In this document: piece by piece, positions 1 to 8,581 of the stretch | How the letters are laid out: each line of letters starts with the position of its first letter | Position numbering within the stretch: position 1 is the first letter of the stretch | Source: Halobellus clavatus | Lineage (GTDB): Archaea; Halobacteriota; Halobacteria; Halobacteriales; Haloferacaceae | NCBI RefSeq assembly: GCF_900107195.1 | Contig: NZ_FNPB01000004.1 | Coordinates: forward strand, 62,001-126,000 | Reading direction: 5' to 3' | DNA length: 64,000 nt | Notes under the pieces: generated by a model | Seen by the model: only the letters and a program-made list of their open reading frames with translations | Databases searched by the model: none | Told to the model about the DNA's origin: nothing | Program-made: the position numbers and the translations under genes

Positions 1-629
1 TGGCTCGCCATCGCGACGGCGTCGGCGTTCCACTCGCTCACGTCGAGCGCCGTCTGGCCGGGGACCTGGACGGCGTCGACGAGGACCCGCGCACCGGCGT
101 CGTGAGCGTCCGCAACCAACTCCGCGACCGGCAGGTGCGTCCCGAAGTTCCACGTGAGCGCGCTGAGGCAGACCAGTTTCGCGTCCTCGATCGCCTCGCG
201 GTACGCCTCGCGGTCGATTCGCCCCTCACTCGTCGGGACGACGCGGACCTCGCCGCCGTAGCGCTTCAGGCGCTGCCAGGGGAGGACGCCCGCGGGGTGT
301 TCCAGATCCGTCCGGACGACCGCGTCGCCCGGCTCCCAGTTGATCGCCGAGGCGATGCGGTTGATCCCGTCGGTCGTGCTCTGCGTGAGCGCAATCTCCG
401 TCTCGTCAGCCCCGACGAACGACGCGACGTCGGCGCGGGTCTGCTCGTACCGGTCGAAGGCGTAGGGGTACGGACCGGGATCGCCCGCCGCGTCCCACTC
501 GTGGGCTTCCAGCGTCTGCTGAGCGGCTTCGACGACAGGACGCGGACTCGGCCCGCTCGCACCCGTATTCATGTACCGCACGTCGTCGAAAGCCGGCACG
601 GCGTCTCGAACGTCGGCTGGCGTCGTCAT
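1..629 (-). CDS. Aminotransferase class V, 5' part only (runs off the window)
   Basis: This minus-strand gene starts at ATG 629 and stays open to the window edge, so about 209 N-terminal residues are seen. The protein has the fold-type I PLP enzyme pattern of the class V aminotransferase / cysteine desulfurase superfamily: YMNTGASGPSP near the N-terminus, a cofactor-phosphate segment TQSTTDGINRI, LEHPAGVLPW, and the Asp-containing stretch VLVDAVQVPGQ. The PLP-binding lysine would lie beyond the edge. The ATG with MTTPADVR was chosen because it opens the recognisable domain. The substrate cannot be read from this part. It is divergent from the YdjM-like gene at 767. Confidence 0.85.
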   Translation of the reverse strand, partial: MTTPADVRDAVPAFDDVRYMNTGASGPSPRPVVEAAQQTLEAHEWDAAGDPGPYPYAFDRYEQTRADVASFVGADETEIALTQSTTDGINRIASAINWEPGDAVVRTDLEHPAGVLPWQRLKRYGGEVRVVPTSEGRIDREAYREAIEDAKLVCLSALTWNFGTHLPVAELVADAHDAGARVLVDAVQVPGQTALDVSEWNADAVAMAS

Positions 630-766
630 CACTCTCCCATCGCTCCGTCGTCACTTAGTCTCTGCCGACGCGGCGGCGCCCCTACGGGAAGCGCTGGCGT
701 GTGTCCCGGTATCGCGTCTCGCATCGAGCGAGGCGCTTATATCCGCAGAACGCGCGAGTACTATGC

Positions 767-1753
767 GTGTTCGTCGGACACGGGATGCTGGCGTTCGCCC
801 TCGCGGCGCTGTTCGCCGAGTGGCGAGGCTGGCCGGCGCGCCGCGCGCTCGTCTTCGGCGTCGTCGCCGGCGCGTTCGCGACGCTGCCCGACGTCGACGT
901 CGCGTACGCGCTGTTCGCCATCGACGGGATGACGGTCGTCAGGGCCGCCGATCCCGACGCGTTCTGGAGCGCAGCGAACCGCGTCCACCGGTCGATCACT
1001 CACTCCGCGGTGATCGCGGCTCTCGCAGCCCCGGCGTTCGGACTGGTGACGACGCGGACCGCGGACGCTCGCCGTCTGTGGGTCTCCCGCGCTGTCGGCG
1101 TCCTGGCGCTCGCGGGACTGCTCGGCGTCGCCGTCGCCGTGAGCGGCACGCTCGGCGGGATCGTGATGAGCGCGTTCGTGCTCGGCGGCGTCGTGCTCGC
1201 GGCCGCCGTCCGTCGATCGACGCAACTCTCGGCGCGAGCCCTGGCCGTCGCGGCCCTGATCGGGCTGTTCACGCACCCGTGGGGCGACCTCTTCACTGGG
1301 GAGCCGCCGGCCCTGCTGTACCCGTTTTCAGTCCCCGTCTTCGACGGCCGACTCGGACTCGCGGCGGACCCGACGCTGCATCTCCTCGGGGCGTTTGCCG
1401 TCGAACTCGCCACCATCTGGTTCGCGGTCTTCGTCTTCGCTCACCTGACCGGCCGCTCGATCGGGACGCTGTCCGATCCGAGCGTGACGCTCGGTGCGGC
1501 CTACGGCGCGGCACCACTGCTGTTGATTCCCCCGACGCTCGACGTCTCGTATCACTTCGTGTTCTCGATACTGGCGGTGGGCCTGGGCTGCGCCGTGTTC
1601 TCGTGGCTCCGGTCGGCGTCCCGACCTCGCTTCGGGCTACCGCGGCCGACCCAGCGACCCGACCGCTCTGCCGCGCTCTCGTTCGTGACGGTCGGACTCG
1701 CGGGCATCACGGTCGCACTCGCCGGGTACACGGCCGTGTATCTGGTGCTCTGA
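767..1753 (+). CDS. YdjM-like membrane protein (metal-dependent hydrolase annotation class)
   Basis: A polytopic membrane protein of 328 residues if the GTG at 767 is the start. An upstream ATG at 701 would add basic, non-family residues. The GTG start gives an N-terminus of the form (V/M)FVGHGMLAF, as in other haloarchaeal members. The family's marks are visible: an early His in GHGMLAF, LPDVDVAYALF, and HRSITHSAV, which is the His/Asp pattern of PF04307. Several hydrophobic helices follow, with a further HPWGD motif. Members are often called metal-dependent hydrolases, but no substrate is known. A second, shorter member lies at 22825-23418. Confidence 0.8.
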   Translation: MFVGHGMLAFALAALFAEWRGWPARRALVFGVVAGAFATLPDVDVAYALFAIDGMTVVRAADPDAFWSAANRVHRSITHSAVIAALAAPAFGLVTTRTADARRLWVSRAVGVLALAGLLGVAVAVSGTLGGIVMSAFVLGGVVLAAAVRRSTQLSARALAVAALIGLFTHPWGDLFTGEPPALLYPFSVPVFDGRLGLAADPTLHLLGAFAVELATIWFAVFVFAHLTGRSIGTLSDPSVTLGAAYGAAPLLLIPPTLDVSYHFVFSILAVGLGCAVFSWLRSASRPRFGLPRPTQRPDRSAALSFVTVGLAGITVALAGYTAVYLVL

Positions 1754-1970
1754 TACCGTTGTCACCCTCCCGGCGTCGATCGCTCTCCTCACGGGGGTGA
1801 CGACGCTGTCGCTCAGTACCTGAGTGCCGAAAAATGTCCACCAGACGACGCTCCGACGTTCACTCGTGTACCCCTACCCGCGCGCCCGCCGGAACGACGT
1901 CCGCTTACCGTACGGGACTTGTTTCGCGAATTCGGTAAAAGTCTTGTGTAACCGTGTAGGCTACCCCACC

Positions 1971-3248
1971 CTACTCGCTCACGGCTTCGCCGTTCGCTTT
2001 GTTGCGGGTGGGGCTTTCGCGTGGACTCCCGCTCTGGCCGGAATCCCCGGCAGAAGGTTCATATCCTCCCTTCGCGTTCAATATCCCGCGATTCAAGCGC
2101 ACGCCTACGGGTGCGCCTCCGCCGTCCCCAGTTTGGTTACGGCGGAGATACCGCAGTCCGATGTTCTTTGCCGCGTTGTAGTCGGCGTGGTTCTCGTAGC
2201 CGCAGTTCAGGCACGCGAAGTCCTCGCCGTCGCGGTTATCCGGGTGCGTGAACCCACAGTGTGAGCAACAGCGTGACGTATTCTCCGGGTCCACCTGCTC
2301 CACGTCGATGCCGTGCATCTCGGCTTTGTATTCGACGTACTCGCACAACCGCCCGAACGCCCACTTGTGCCCCCACGACGCACCGGAGAGTCGATCGCGG
2401 ATGCCGGTCAACTCCTCGAAGGCGATGATCGTGCAGCCGTTCTCGGTGGCTTCTTCGATGATGCCGTTGGCAATTCGGTGAAGTATCGTCTTGTACCGCC
2501 CCGTCTCTTTCCGACCGACTGCTTGGATGTTCTCGTGAGCGTGGCGCGACCCACACCGCTGGAGTGACGCCCGCCGTTTCTCGTACTCCCGTCGCCAGTG
2601 GTCGAACTTGTGACCACTCCAGAACGTTCCCGTCGAAGTGACCGCGAGTTGGTTCACACCGAGGTCAACGCCGAGGACTGTGCTGTGCCCGATCGTTGCC
2701 TGTTCCGGTATGTCGGACTCCATCTCCGCCTTTGTGCGGAGATGAAGGAACCAATCGCCGTCCTTGTTATGGAGTTCTGCTCCCGTCAGCTCGTAGTCGT
2801 CGTTGTCGAGATACCGGCTGTGAGGTGTGTCGCGGTCCTCGTCGGGCAGGACGTACTCAACGTCGAGACGTCCGTCTATCGTGGCGAGGGAAACGTGGTC
2901 GTCGTGGAAGGTCGCACACCGCTTGTCGTACACGACGGTTGGGTTCGAGAAGTGTGGTTTGCTAGCGTACTCGCCTTGCTTCCAGCGGGCGAGGACGCCC
3001 TGTACGGCGTCGGCAGCCTTGTTGCGAGCGTTCTGGACAAGGTTGGCGTGCAACCGCGTCTGTTCACGCACGTCGTCGTAGGTTTCCTCTTGTAACTGGG
3101 CCTTGCTCGTTGTCTTGTATTCGCCCCGCCATGCGTGGTCCACGACGTAGTTAGCGGCCCACAGAAACTCATCGACTGTTTCGCGGAGAAGTGCGGCTTC
3201 GTCGCTGCCTACGTCGAGTTTGACCGGGACAGTGCGCCGCATCTCCAT
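1971..3248 (-). CDS. tnpB: TnpB (IS1341-type, IS200/IS605 family RNA-guided nuclease), standalone
   Basis: A 425-residue TnpB of normal length. It has an N-terminal helix-turn-helix/WED-like region, then a split RuvC nuclease: Asp195 in [11 protein letters not shown], Glu278 in IIAFEEL, and Asp356 in [11 protein letters not shown] four-Cys zinc ribbon (C328-x-x-C331 and C346-x-x-C349) lies between the second and third RuvC motifs. All catalytic residues are present, so the protein looks intact. No tnpA (Y1 transposase) lies beside it, so the element would depend on a TnpA elsewhere. TnpB proteins of this family cut DNA guided by a right-end omegaRNA. By analogy that RNA would overlap the 3' end of this gene and run into about 1800-1970. 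I could not fix the element ends. Confidence 0.93.
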   Translation of the reverse strand: MEMRRTVPVKLDVGSDEAALLRETVDEFLWAANYVVDHAWRGEYKTTSKAQLQEETYDDVREQTRLHANLVQNARNKAADAVQGVLARWKQGEYASKPHFSNPTVVYDKRCATFHDDHVSLATIDGRLDVEYVLPDEDRDTPHSRYLDNDDYELTGAELHNKDGDWFLHLRTKAEMESDIPEQATIGHSTVLGVDLGVNQLAVTSTGTFWSGHKFDHWRREYEKRRASLQRCGSRHAHENIQAVGRKETGRYKTILHRIANGIIEEATENGCTIIAFEELTGIRDRLSGASWGHKWAFGRLCEYVEYKAEMHGIDVEQVDPENTSRCCSHCGFTHPDNRDGEDFACLNCGYENHADYNAAKNIGLRYLRRNQTGDGGGAPVGVRLNRGILNAKGGYEPSAGDSGQSGSPRESPTRNKANGEAVSE

Positions 3249-3447
3249 ATGTCAGATGTATACTTGATGATTCATTAACGTCGGGGAGAAAGGACGGCAA
3301 CAGTTCGTGGTCTGTTGCGGAGTTGTCGGCTTCCTCTCCGGCCTCGAAGCTGCTGACGCCCGCAGGCGGGTGCCGACGGAGCCGACCGGACGGGGAGCGC
3401 GATGGATCGTGGGGTGTCTCGTGCGCTGCGCTCCCCGTCCGGTCAGT

Positions 3448-4905
3448 TTACATCATTCCGCCGCTGGCGTCCTGTGCGACGAGCAGATCGAACTGGGTGT
3501 CTGCGGGCTCGTCGTCCGGCGAGAGATAGCCCGCCGCGAAGGCGGTGTAGACGGCACTGCCGTTCAGGCTCACGTCGAACTCCGCGACGACGTCTCCGTC
3601 GTTGCTTTCGGTGTCCCCCCGGATCTGAACGGTGTAGTCGCCGCCCGGGACCTCGACGGTGCCGGACTCGCTGTAGGCCACGCCGTCGAAGAGGAGGTCG
3701 CCGGCCGCGACCGTGACGTCGACTGCGGGCGCGTCCGGCGAGGCGTGGACCACTCTGAGTCTGGCCGTGTCGTCGCCGGGCGTCGCGGTGTCGTCTTCGA
3801 GGATCAGCGGCTCGAAGGCCTGGTCGGCCTCGTCGCCGATTTCGCCGATCGCGGCGACCGTGTACGGCTGCCCGGATTCGACGGTCACCTCGCCCTCGAA
3901 GACCGACGTGTCGGGGTCGCCCGCGGCGGTGATCGCGACGGTTCTCGTCCCGGCGGGCACGTCGAGGTACGAACTCGTGACGCCGAACGCGACGTCTTCG
4001 AGGACTACACTGTCGTCGACGTAGACGTCCACGTTGGGGGCGTTCGGCGACAGATGCGACACGCGAACCGAAGCGGGATCCTCGTCCATTCCGTCGTCCG
4101 ACATCCCGCCCGTGTCCTGCGACAGGAACAGGTCGAACTGGGCGTCTGCGGGTTCGTCGTCCGGCGAGAGGTAGCCCGCCGCGAAGCCGGTGTACGCCTG
4201 ACCGCCGGCGAGATCGACGTCGAACTCGGCGACGACGTCGCCGTCGTTGCTCTCGGTGTCACCGCGGATCTGGAGGGTGTAGGTGCCAGCAGGGACCTCG
4301 ACGGTGCCCGACTCGCCGTAGGCGACGCCGTCGTAGAGTGCATCGCCGCTGGATGCCACTGTCACGTCCACCGCGGGCGCGTCCGGCGACGCGTGCACGA
4401 GTCGGATGCGCGCGGTGTCGCCACCCGGAGCGGCGTTGTCGTCTTCGAGGATCAGCGGCTCGAAGGCCTGATCGGCATCGTCGCCGACCTCGCCGATCGC
4501 GGCGACGGTGTACGACGCCTCGGCCGCGACGGACACCGCCCCGGAGAAGACCGCCGTCTCCGGGCTGCCGGCCGGCGTGATCTCGACCTGCCGTTCGCCC
4601 GCGGGCACGTCGAGGTAGTCGCTGACGGCCCCGAACGCGACGTCTTCGAGGACCGCACTGTCGTCGACGTAGACGTCCACGTTGGGGGCGTTCGGTGAGA
4701 GGTGCGCGATGCGGACCGCGGCCGTTCCCATCGGCGTCTCTGTGGCGGTTTCAGTCGGTGTGGGAGTGGCCGTCGGAGTCGCCGTCTCGGTCGCGGTTTC
4801 GGTGTTGCCGCCGCCGGATCCGCACCCGGCCAGGCCGGCCATTACGCCGGTACCAATTCCGAGCAACACTCGCCGCCGCGAGGTGGAAGAGCTGTCTCGT
4901 GACAT
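3448..4905 (-). CDS. DUF4397 lipoprotein with duplicated domains, Tat-type signal
   Basis: A 485-residue secreted protein. The ATG at 4905 gives a twin-arginine signal (SRRRVLLG) followed by a lipobox ending LAGC, as in haloarchaeal Tat lipoproteins. An upstream ATG at 4959 would bury this signal. After the Cys comes a Thr/Pro-rich linker (about residues 30-55). Four DUF4397-type half-units follow, in the order LSPNAPNVDVYVDD, ASPDAPAVDVTV, LSPNAPNVDVYVDD, ASPDAPAVDVTV. The two halves are copies of each other with a period of 216 residues. DUF4397 is a beta-sandwich family of unknown function found in extracellular proteins. It is probably anchored to the outer face of the membrane. Confidence 0.88.
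   Translation of the reverse strand: MSRDSSSTSRRRVLLGIGTGVMAGLAGCGSGGGNTETATETATPTATPTPTETATETPMGTAAVRIAHLSPNAPNVDVYVDDSAVLEDVAFGAVSDYLDVPAGERQVEITPAGSPETAVFSGAVSVAAEASYTVAAIGEVGDDADQAFEPLILEDDNAAPGGDTARIRLVHASPDAPAVDVTVASSGDALYDGVAYGESGTVEVPAGTYTLQIRGDTESNDGDVVAEFDVDLAGGQAYTGFAAGYLSPDDEPADAQFDLFLSQDTGGMSDDGMDEDPASVRVSHLSPNAPNVDVYVDDSVVLEDVAFGVTSSYLDVPAGTRTVAITAAGDPDTSVFEGEVTVESGQPYTVAAIGEIGDEADQAFEPLILEDDTATPGDDTARLRVVHASPDAPAVDVTVAAGDLLFDGVAYSESGTVEVPGGDYTVQIRGDTESNDGDVVAEFDVSLNGSAVYTAFAAGYLSPDDEPADTQFDLLVAQDASGGMM
3460..4748 (-). repeat. Two tandem copies of a 648-base unit inside the DUF4397 gene
   Basis: The string tgtcgtcgacgtagacgtcc occurs at 4011 and again at 4659, exactly 648 bases apart and in frame. 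The flanking sequence is similar over most of both units. The copies encode the two DUF4397 pairs. The close match at DNA level points to a fairly recent duplication. Confidence 0.75.
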
Positions 4906-5239
4906 CCAATTCGACGATCGTATGACAGACTGATAATGTATTTCGCAACTCGGACTCAAATCTCCCTCAATTCGGCATAATATCCGTCGAGAATGCCGCT
5001 ACCGCGAGTTCCGATTCCCGCCCCCGAAAGGACTAAATGCGCTTTGTTCGGAGTATTGAACAGTCACACGGGAGCCACCCGAGACCGGAAAATCGAAGTA
5101 TGCGAACACGCACGACGGCCGGGCAGATGGCAATCCCCGCGATCCCGAGCAGCGGGTCCGCAGCGCCGCCGTCGGGATATCCGTCACACTGCGCCGGTGT
5201 CGGTGGATTGATTACCGCGTGCGGAGTACGTCGGCAGGG
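4906..5239. other. Intergenic region between divergent genes
   Basis: A 334-base gap between the DUF4397 lipoprotein and the winged-helix gene. It should hold the promoters of both. AT-rich patches lie at about 4935-4945 and 4976-4984, near the lipoprotein side. I see no convincing ORF: the long reading frames here cross into neighbouring genes and lack family features. Confidence 0.5.
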
Positions 5240-5518
5240 ATGGAAACGGTCCTCTGGCAGACCCTCGCCGGCACACGCGGAGGGCCGAACCGTGCCCGCA
5301 TCCTGCGCGCGCTCGACGAACGCCCCCGAAACGCCAATCAGTTGGCCGAAGAGGTCGACCTGGCGTACAACACGATCAGACACCACCTCGAGGTCCTCGA
5401 GGACAACGGGATCGTCACCAGCAGCGACGCAGACTACGGCACGATCTACCTGCCCAGCGATCGGGCGAGAACTCACTGGGAGACTATCGAGACGATACTC
5501 ACCCGCATTGAGGAGTAA
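5240..5518 (+). CDS. Small winged-helix (ArsR-like) transcriptional regulator
   Basis: A 92-residue DNA-binding protein. A GTG at 5219 is possible, but the ATG at 5240 gives METVLWQTLAGTRGG, the usual N-terminus of this haloarchaeal group. The helix-turn-helix is clear: RILRALDERPRNANQLAEEV, then the recognition helix LAYNTIRHHLEVLEDNGIV, then a beta-wing ending in YGTIYLPSDRA. It heads a small operon with a tiny ORF and a three-helix membrane protein. This pairing recurs in haloarchaea and suggests that the membrane partner is linked to the regulator's signal. Confidence 0.85.
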   Translation: METVLWQTLAGTRGGPNRARILRALDERPRNANQLAEEVDLAYNTIRHHLEVLEDNGIVTSSDADYGTIYLPSDRARTHWETIETILTRIEE

Positions 5519-5519
5519 T

Positions 5520-5591
5520 ATGAGTCACACAGAACCGTACCGACGTTCGCGTTCGAGACCGCCCGAGACGGACGGGGGCGAGAGTCGATGA
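5520..5591 (+). CDS. Possible 23-residue peptide coupling the two operon genes
   Basis: An ATG one base after the TAA of the winged-helix gene opens a 23-codon frame. Its TGA overlaps the ATG of the next gene (ATGA at 5588). The product is Arg/Ser-rich with no recognisable domain. The exact ATGA overlap is the only argument for translation. It may serve translational coupling, or it may be chance. Confidence 0.3.
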   Translation: MSHTEPYRRSRSRPPETDGGESR

Positions 5592-5869
5592 CGCTGATGC
5601 TGGATGCGGCCCGAGTCGCCGCGGGCATCAACATCGTCCTCTTGTTGGCCGTGCTGCGGGTGTGGATCGGCACCTATCGAGAGATCCGCGCGCCGTTCAC
5701 GCTGGCGTCGATGGTCTTCGCGACGTTCCTGTTGGCGGAGAACGTCGTCGCGCTGTACTTTTATTTCACCGCTCCGGCGATGCCGACGGTGGCCGTCCAG
5801 GTGATGATGCTGTTGCAGATCCTCGAGACCGGTGGAATCGGCGCGCTGACCTATATGACCTGGCAGTAA
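5588..5869 (+). CDS. Small three-helix membrane protein (haloarchaeal, DUF7521-like)
   Basis: A 93-residue protein with three hydrophobic segments: about residues 8-26, 37-60 and 66-90. No catalytic or metal motif is visible. It lies 69 bases after the winged-helix gene in the same direction. The arrangement of regulator then small membrane protein is common in haloarchaea. The family assignment rests on topology and context from memory, so it is tentative. The function is unknown. Confidence 0.65.
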   Translation: MTLMLDAARVAAGINIVLLLAVLRVWIGTYREIRAPFTLASMVFATFLLAENVVALYFYFTAPAMPTVAVQVMMLLQILETGGIGALTYMTWQ

Positions 5870-5937
5870 CGCCGCTGGCTCCGGCAATCGACGCCCCCGG
5901 CCCGACCACTTACCTCGCCGCCGGCCGTTGATCCGGT

Positions 5938-6786
5938 GTGTCACTCCACAACGCCAGCGACACGTTCGATATCGGGGGCGAACTGACCGTCCACCGGCTC
6001 GGATACGGTGCGATGCGACTCACCGGCGAGGACGTCATCGGCGAGCCGGACGACGTCGAGAACGCGCGGCGAGTCCTCCAGACGGCGGTCAGCCTCGGCG
6101 TCGACTTCATCGATACGGCTGATTCGTACGGCCCGGGCGTCAACGAACGACTGATCGGCGAAACTCTCGCCCCCTATGCCGACGACCTCGTCGTCGCGAC
6201 GAAGGGCGGCCTCGTCCGCAATCGCGAGGGCGAATGGCTCAAGCGCGGTGATCCGGCCTCACTCCGCAACGCGGTCCTCTGCAGTCTGGACCGACTTCGG
6301 ACCGACACGATCGACCTGTATCAGTACCACCGCGTCGACCCCGACGTCGACATCGAGGACTCGGTGACCGCGCTCGCGGAGTTCAAAGACGACGGGGTGA
6401 TCGACCATATCGGCCTCAGCAACGTCAGCGCAGCGCAGCTGGAGACGGCCCGCGAGATCGTCGACGTCGCGACCGTGCAGAATCAGTACAACCTCGGGAA
6501 CCGCGACGCCGAGGCCGTCCTGGAGATCTGCGAAGCGAACGACATCGGCTTCATCCCGTGGTTCCCGCTCGGTGCGGGCGATCTCGGCGAGAAAGAACAG
6601 GTCCTCGCGGACGTCGCGGACGCCCACGACGCCTCGCCGTATCAGATCGCGTTGGCGTGGCTCCTCCAGCACTCGGACGTGATCCTTCCGATTCCGGGGA
6701 CGTCGTCGGTCTCGCACCTCAAGCAGAACGTCGCCGCCTCCCATCTGGAACTGGCCGACGAGGAGATGCGACGACTCGACGAGTGA
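5938..6786 (+). CDS. Aldo/keto reductase
   Basis: A 282-residue NAD(P)H-dependent oxidoreductase of the AKR superfamily, starting at GTG 5938. The catalytic tetrad of the (beta/alpha)8 barrel is complete: Asp59 and Tyr64 in DTADSYGPG, Lys89 in VVATKGG, and His131 in LYQYHRVD. The C-terminal cofactor-binding segment IPGTSSVSHLKQN is also present. Length and motif spacing match small bacterial and archaeal AKRs (YajO/IolS-like). The physiological carbonyl substrate cannot be told from sequence. It appears monocistronic. Confidence 0.93.
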   Translation: MSLHNASDTFDIGGELTVHRLGYGAMRLTGEDVIGEPDDVENARRVLQTAVSLGVDFIDTADSYGPGVNERLIGETLAPYADDLVVATKGGLVRNREGEWLKRGDPASLRNAVLCSLDRLRTDTIDLYQYHRVDPDVDIEDSVTALAEFKDDGVIDHIGLSNVSAAQLETAREIVDVATVQNQYNLGNRDAEAVLEICEANDIGFIPWFPLGAGDLGEKEQVLADVADAHDASPYQIALAWLLQHSDVILPIPGTSSVSHLKQNVAASHLELADEEMRRLDE

Positions 6787-6820
6787 GCTGCCGTCCGTAA
6801 TCGTCCTCACGGCTGAAAGT

Positions 6821-6830
6821 TTTATTTGTA
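6821..6830 (+). promoter_or_regulatory. TATA-like box for the gene at 6861
   Basis: An AT-rich hexamer-like stretch (tttatttgta) lies about 36 bases before the start codon in otherwise GC-rich sequence. It fits an archaeal TATA box with a short leader. Confidence 0.45.
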
Positions 6831-6860
6831 TGTCACGTATATCTTCATCTGGAAAGGTCA

Positions 6861-7424
6861 ATGGCCCAACCAGAACTCGACGGCCCAGACGTCGATCTCG
6901 TTGAGCGTGAGCCACTCCCCAACGACCCGCAGGCGTTCCCCGCCATCCTCCCGCCGATTTCGCACGAGACGCGAGTCCTCCATCTGGATTACGTGTGCTC
7001 GCCGACAACCCGCCTCCAACAGTGGCGCGATAGCACCGCTACGACGCCGGCCAAGATCGGCATCGTCCATACCGGGTATGCAGTCCCCGACCCCCACCCC
7101 GTCACGGATCTGAGCGAGTCAGCCGACGTTTCCACGGACTTCACGTACGTCTCCGAGCCCGGTGACCTCTGCCAACTCGGGCTCGAACTGGTGAAGTTCT
7201 TCGAGGCCTCTCCAGCGGAGAGTCCCGCGGTCGTCTGCGTGGATTCGCTCTCGGTGATGCTTCAGTACGCGTCGGTGAAGGACGTCTGTCAGTTTATCGC
7301 GCAGTGCGGTGCGTGTCTGGATGCTCACGACGCAATCGCTCGGTTCAAATTCAAGCCAGCAGTCCACGACGACGAGACCGTCGAACGGATCCGAGCGCGG
7401 ATATCGGGGTCATTGCGGGCGTGA
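6861..7424 (+). CDS. Conserved haloarchaeal protein, DUF7504-like
   Basis: A 187-residue soluble acidic protein. It has no Walker A motif, but the alternation of beta strands and helices resembles a degenerate RecA/KaiC-type core: VLHLDYVCSP, KIGIVHTGY, then PAVVCVDSLSVMLQY, a hydrophobic strand ending in Asp-Ser like a Walker B strand. Haloarchaea carry many such proteins, often near signalling genes. I place it there by resemblance only. It is monocistronic, with a TATA-like box upstream. It could equally be an uncharacterised single-domain family. Confidence 0.6.
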   Translation: MAQPELDGPDVDLVEREPLPNDPQAFPAILPPISHETRVLHLDYVCSPTTRLQQWRDSTATTPAKIGIVHTGYAVPDPHPVTDLSESADVSTDFTYVSEPGDLCQLGLELVKFFEASPAESPAVVCVDSLSVMLQYASVKDVCQFIAQCGACLDAHDAIARFKFKPAVHDDETVERIRARISGSLRA

Positions 7425-7582
7425 TGGTCACGACGGGGACATACGACTGCCCGTCTCCGGACTACCGGGAGACGATTCCAACGTCTGGCGTCGTGGGCCG
7501 AATACGAGGACCGGTACCGATATCTCACTTACCGCGGGTGTGACGCCCGTGGACAGGACGACGACCCCCTAGGACGGAGATG

Positions 7583-8239
7583 TCACGCCTGATCGGTGAG
7601 ATCGGCCGAGCGGTATTGATCCCGCAGTATGTGGTAGGACTGTTTCAGCCGTTCCTCGTATGCTGGACGGTCCCAGGGGTCCCAGGTGTACTCGGCCGGG
7701 CGAACCACGCTCCCGTCTCGCTCCGGAAGGTGATCGGTCAGGTTCGTCGAGCCACCGATGTCGGCCGCGCGTCCGTCCCGGGCCGCGTCCGGGACGAACG
7801 TCCCGACGCTGACCGTGAGGTAGTCGAAAGCAACGGTACTCAACCCTTCACTCCAGTCGGTCGCAATCCGCCGTTTCGTTGAGGGGTCCGCGATGTTGAG
7901 CAAGATCCACGGGATTCGCCCCTCGATACGGTTTCCGGCGGCGTCGACGTGGACATCGGTGAGCGAATCGTACGCCTCCGACTCGGGATTGCCGTTTCCG
8001 TACCGGAGCTTCCCGGTCTCGACGGCCTCGAACGGCACTTCTTCTCCGGTCGCTGGGACTGTATAGCCGCGGTTGATCACTTCCCGGACGGGTACGAACC
8101 CGGCGGATCCATCCCGATAGTCGTCGAGTGGAAGTCCGGCCTCGTCGCCGAACTCCCGGGCGAACGCGTCATAGCTCGATTCGACGAGGAGTCGTGACTC
8201 GGTCGGCCCAGCCAGATGGGCGATGAAGTCCGCTGTCGT
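7583..8239 (-). pseudogene. 5'-truncated remnant of a larger haloarchaeal protein
   Basis: The frame is open from just after an in-frame TGA (8240-8242) to the stop at 7583. It encodes about 218 residues that look like the conserved C-terminal end of a bigger protein: HLAGPTESRLLVESSYDAF, then INRGYTVPATGEEVPFE, ESEAYDSLTDVHVD, and RIPWILLNIADPS. No ATG or promoter precedes it. The first possible internal start is a GTG at 8080, which would cut through the conserved part. A disabled gene that has lost its 5' end is the simplest reading. I do not know the function of the parent family. Confidence 0.6.
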
Positions 8240-8500
8240 TCACCGGTCTCGGAAGAGTCCCCAATCCGATCGACGGCGCGGATGTGCACGAAAGCCCCGA
8301 ATCAGTGAGCTAGCACCGGCGGCGATCGAAACGGTCGGCGGTCGCTCCTTCCATTCGGATCGTCGCGATACGCTTGGGAAATATGCTCTCGATTTCGATT
8401 ATGACGGGGATCTGACATCCAAATCCGGAGTTCAGGACGGATCAGTCGGTGCTACAACGCACAGGGCACCGACTGCAGTCGATGGCACTACCGCCGGTTG

Positions 8501-8581
8501 ATACTGTCGGACAGAACTATGTGAAAATTATCGGCACCTCGTGGGTGCCAAAATGATTCACGAACTTCTGTCCGACAGTAT
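8501..8581. repeat. 81-base inverted repeat with 16-base perfect arms and inner hairpin
   Basis: The arms atactgtcggacagaa (8501-8516) and its exact reverse complement (8566-8581) flank a second small stem, ggcacc/ggtgcc (8533-8538 and 8544-8549), with a five-base loop. The bases between are partly complementary too. The right arm contains the last codons and stop region of the small membrane gene at 8558. It may be a transcription terminator for that gene or the mark of a miniature mobile element. The bases from 8240 to 8500 hold no gene that I can support. Confidence 0.75.

Noticed and set aside
102-932. 276-codon plus-strand frame over the aminotransferase
   Set aside because: It is antisense to a PLP enzyme with clear motifs and crosses the divergent promoter region.
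1754-1970. Defined IS1341 right end and omegaRNA coordinates
   Set aside because: I could not find a convincing terminal hairpin or boundary by eye, so no RNA feature was entered.
3307-4698. 463-codon plus-strand frame opposite the DUF4397 gene
   Set aside because: It mirrors the duplicated lipoprotein on the other strand and has no signal or family motif.
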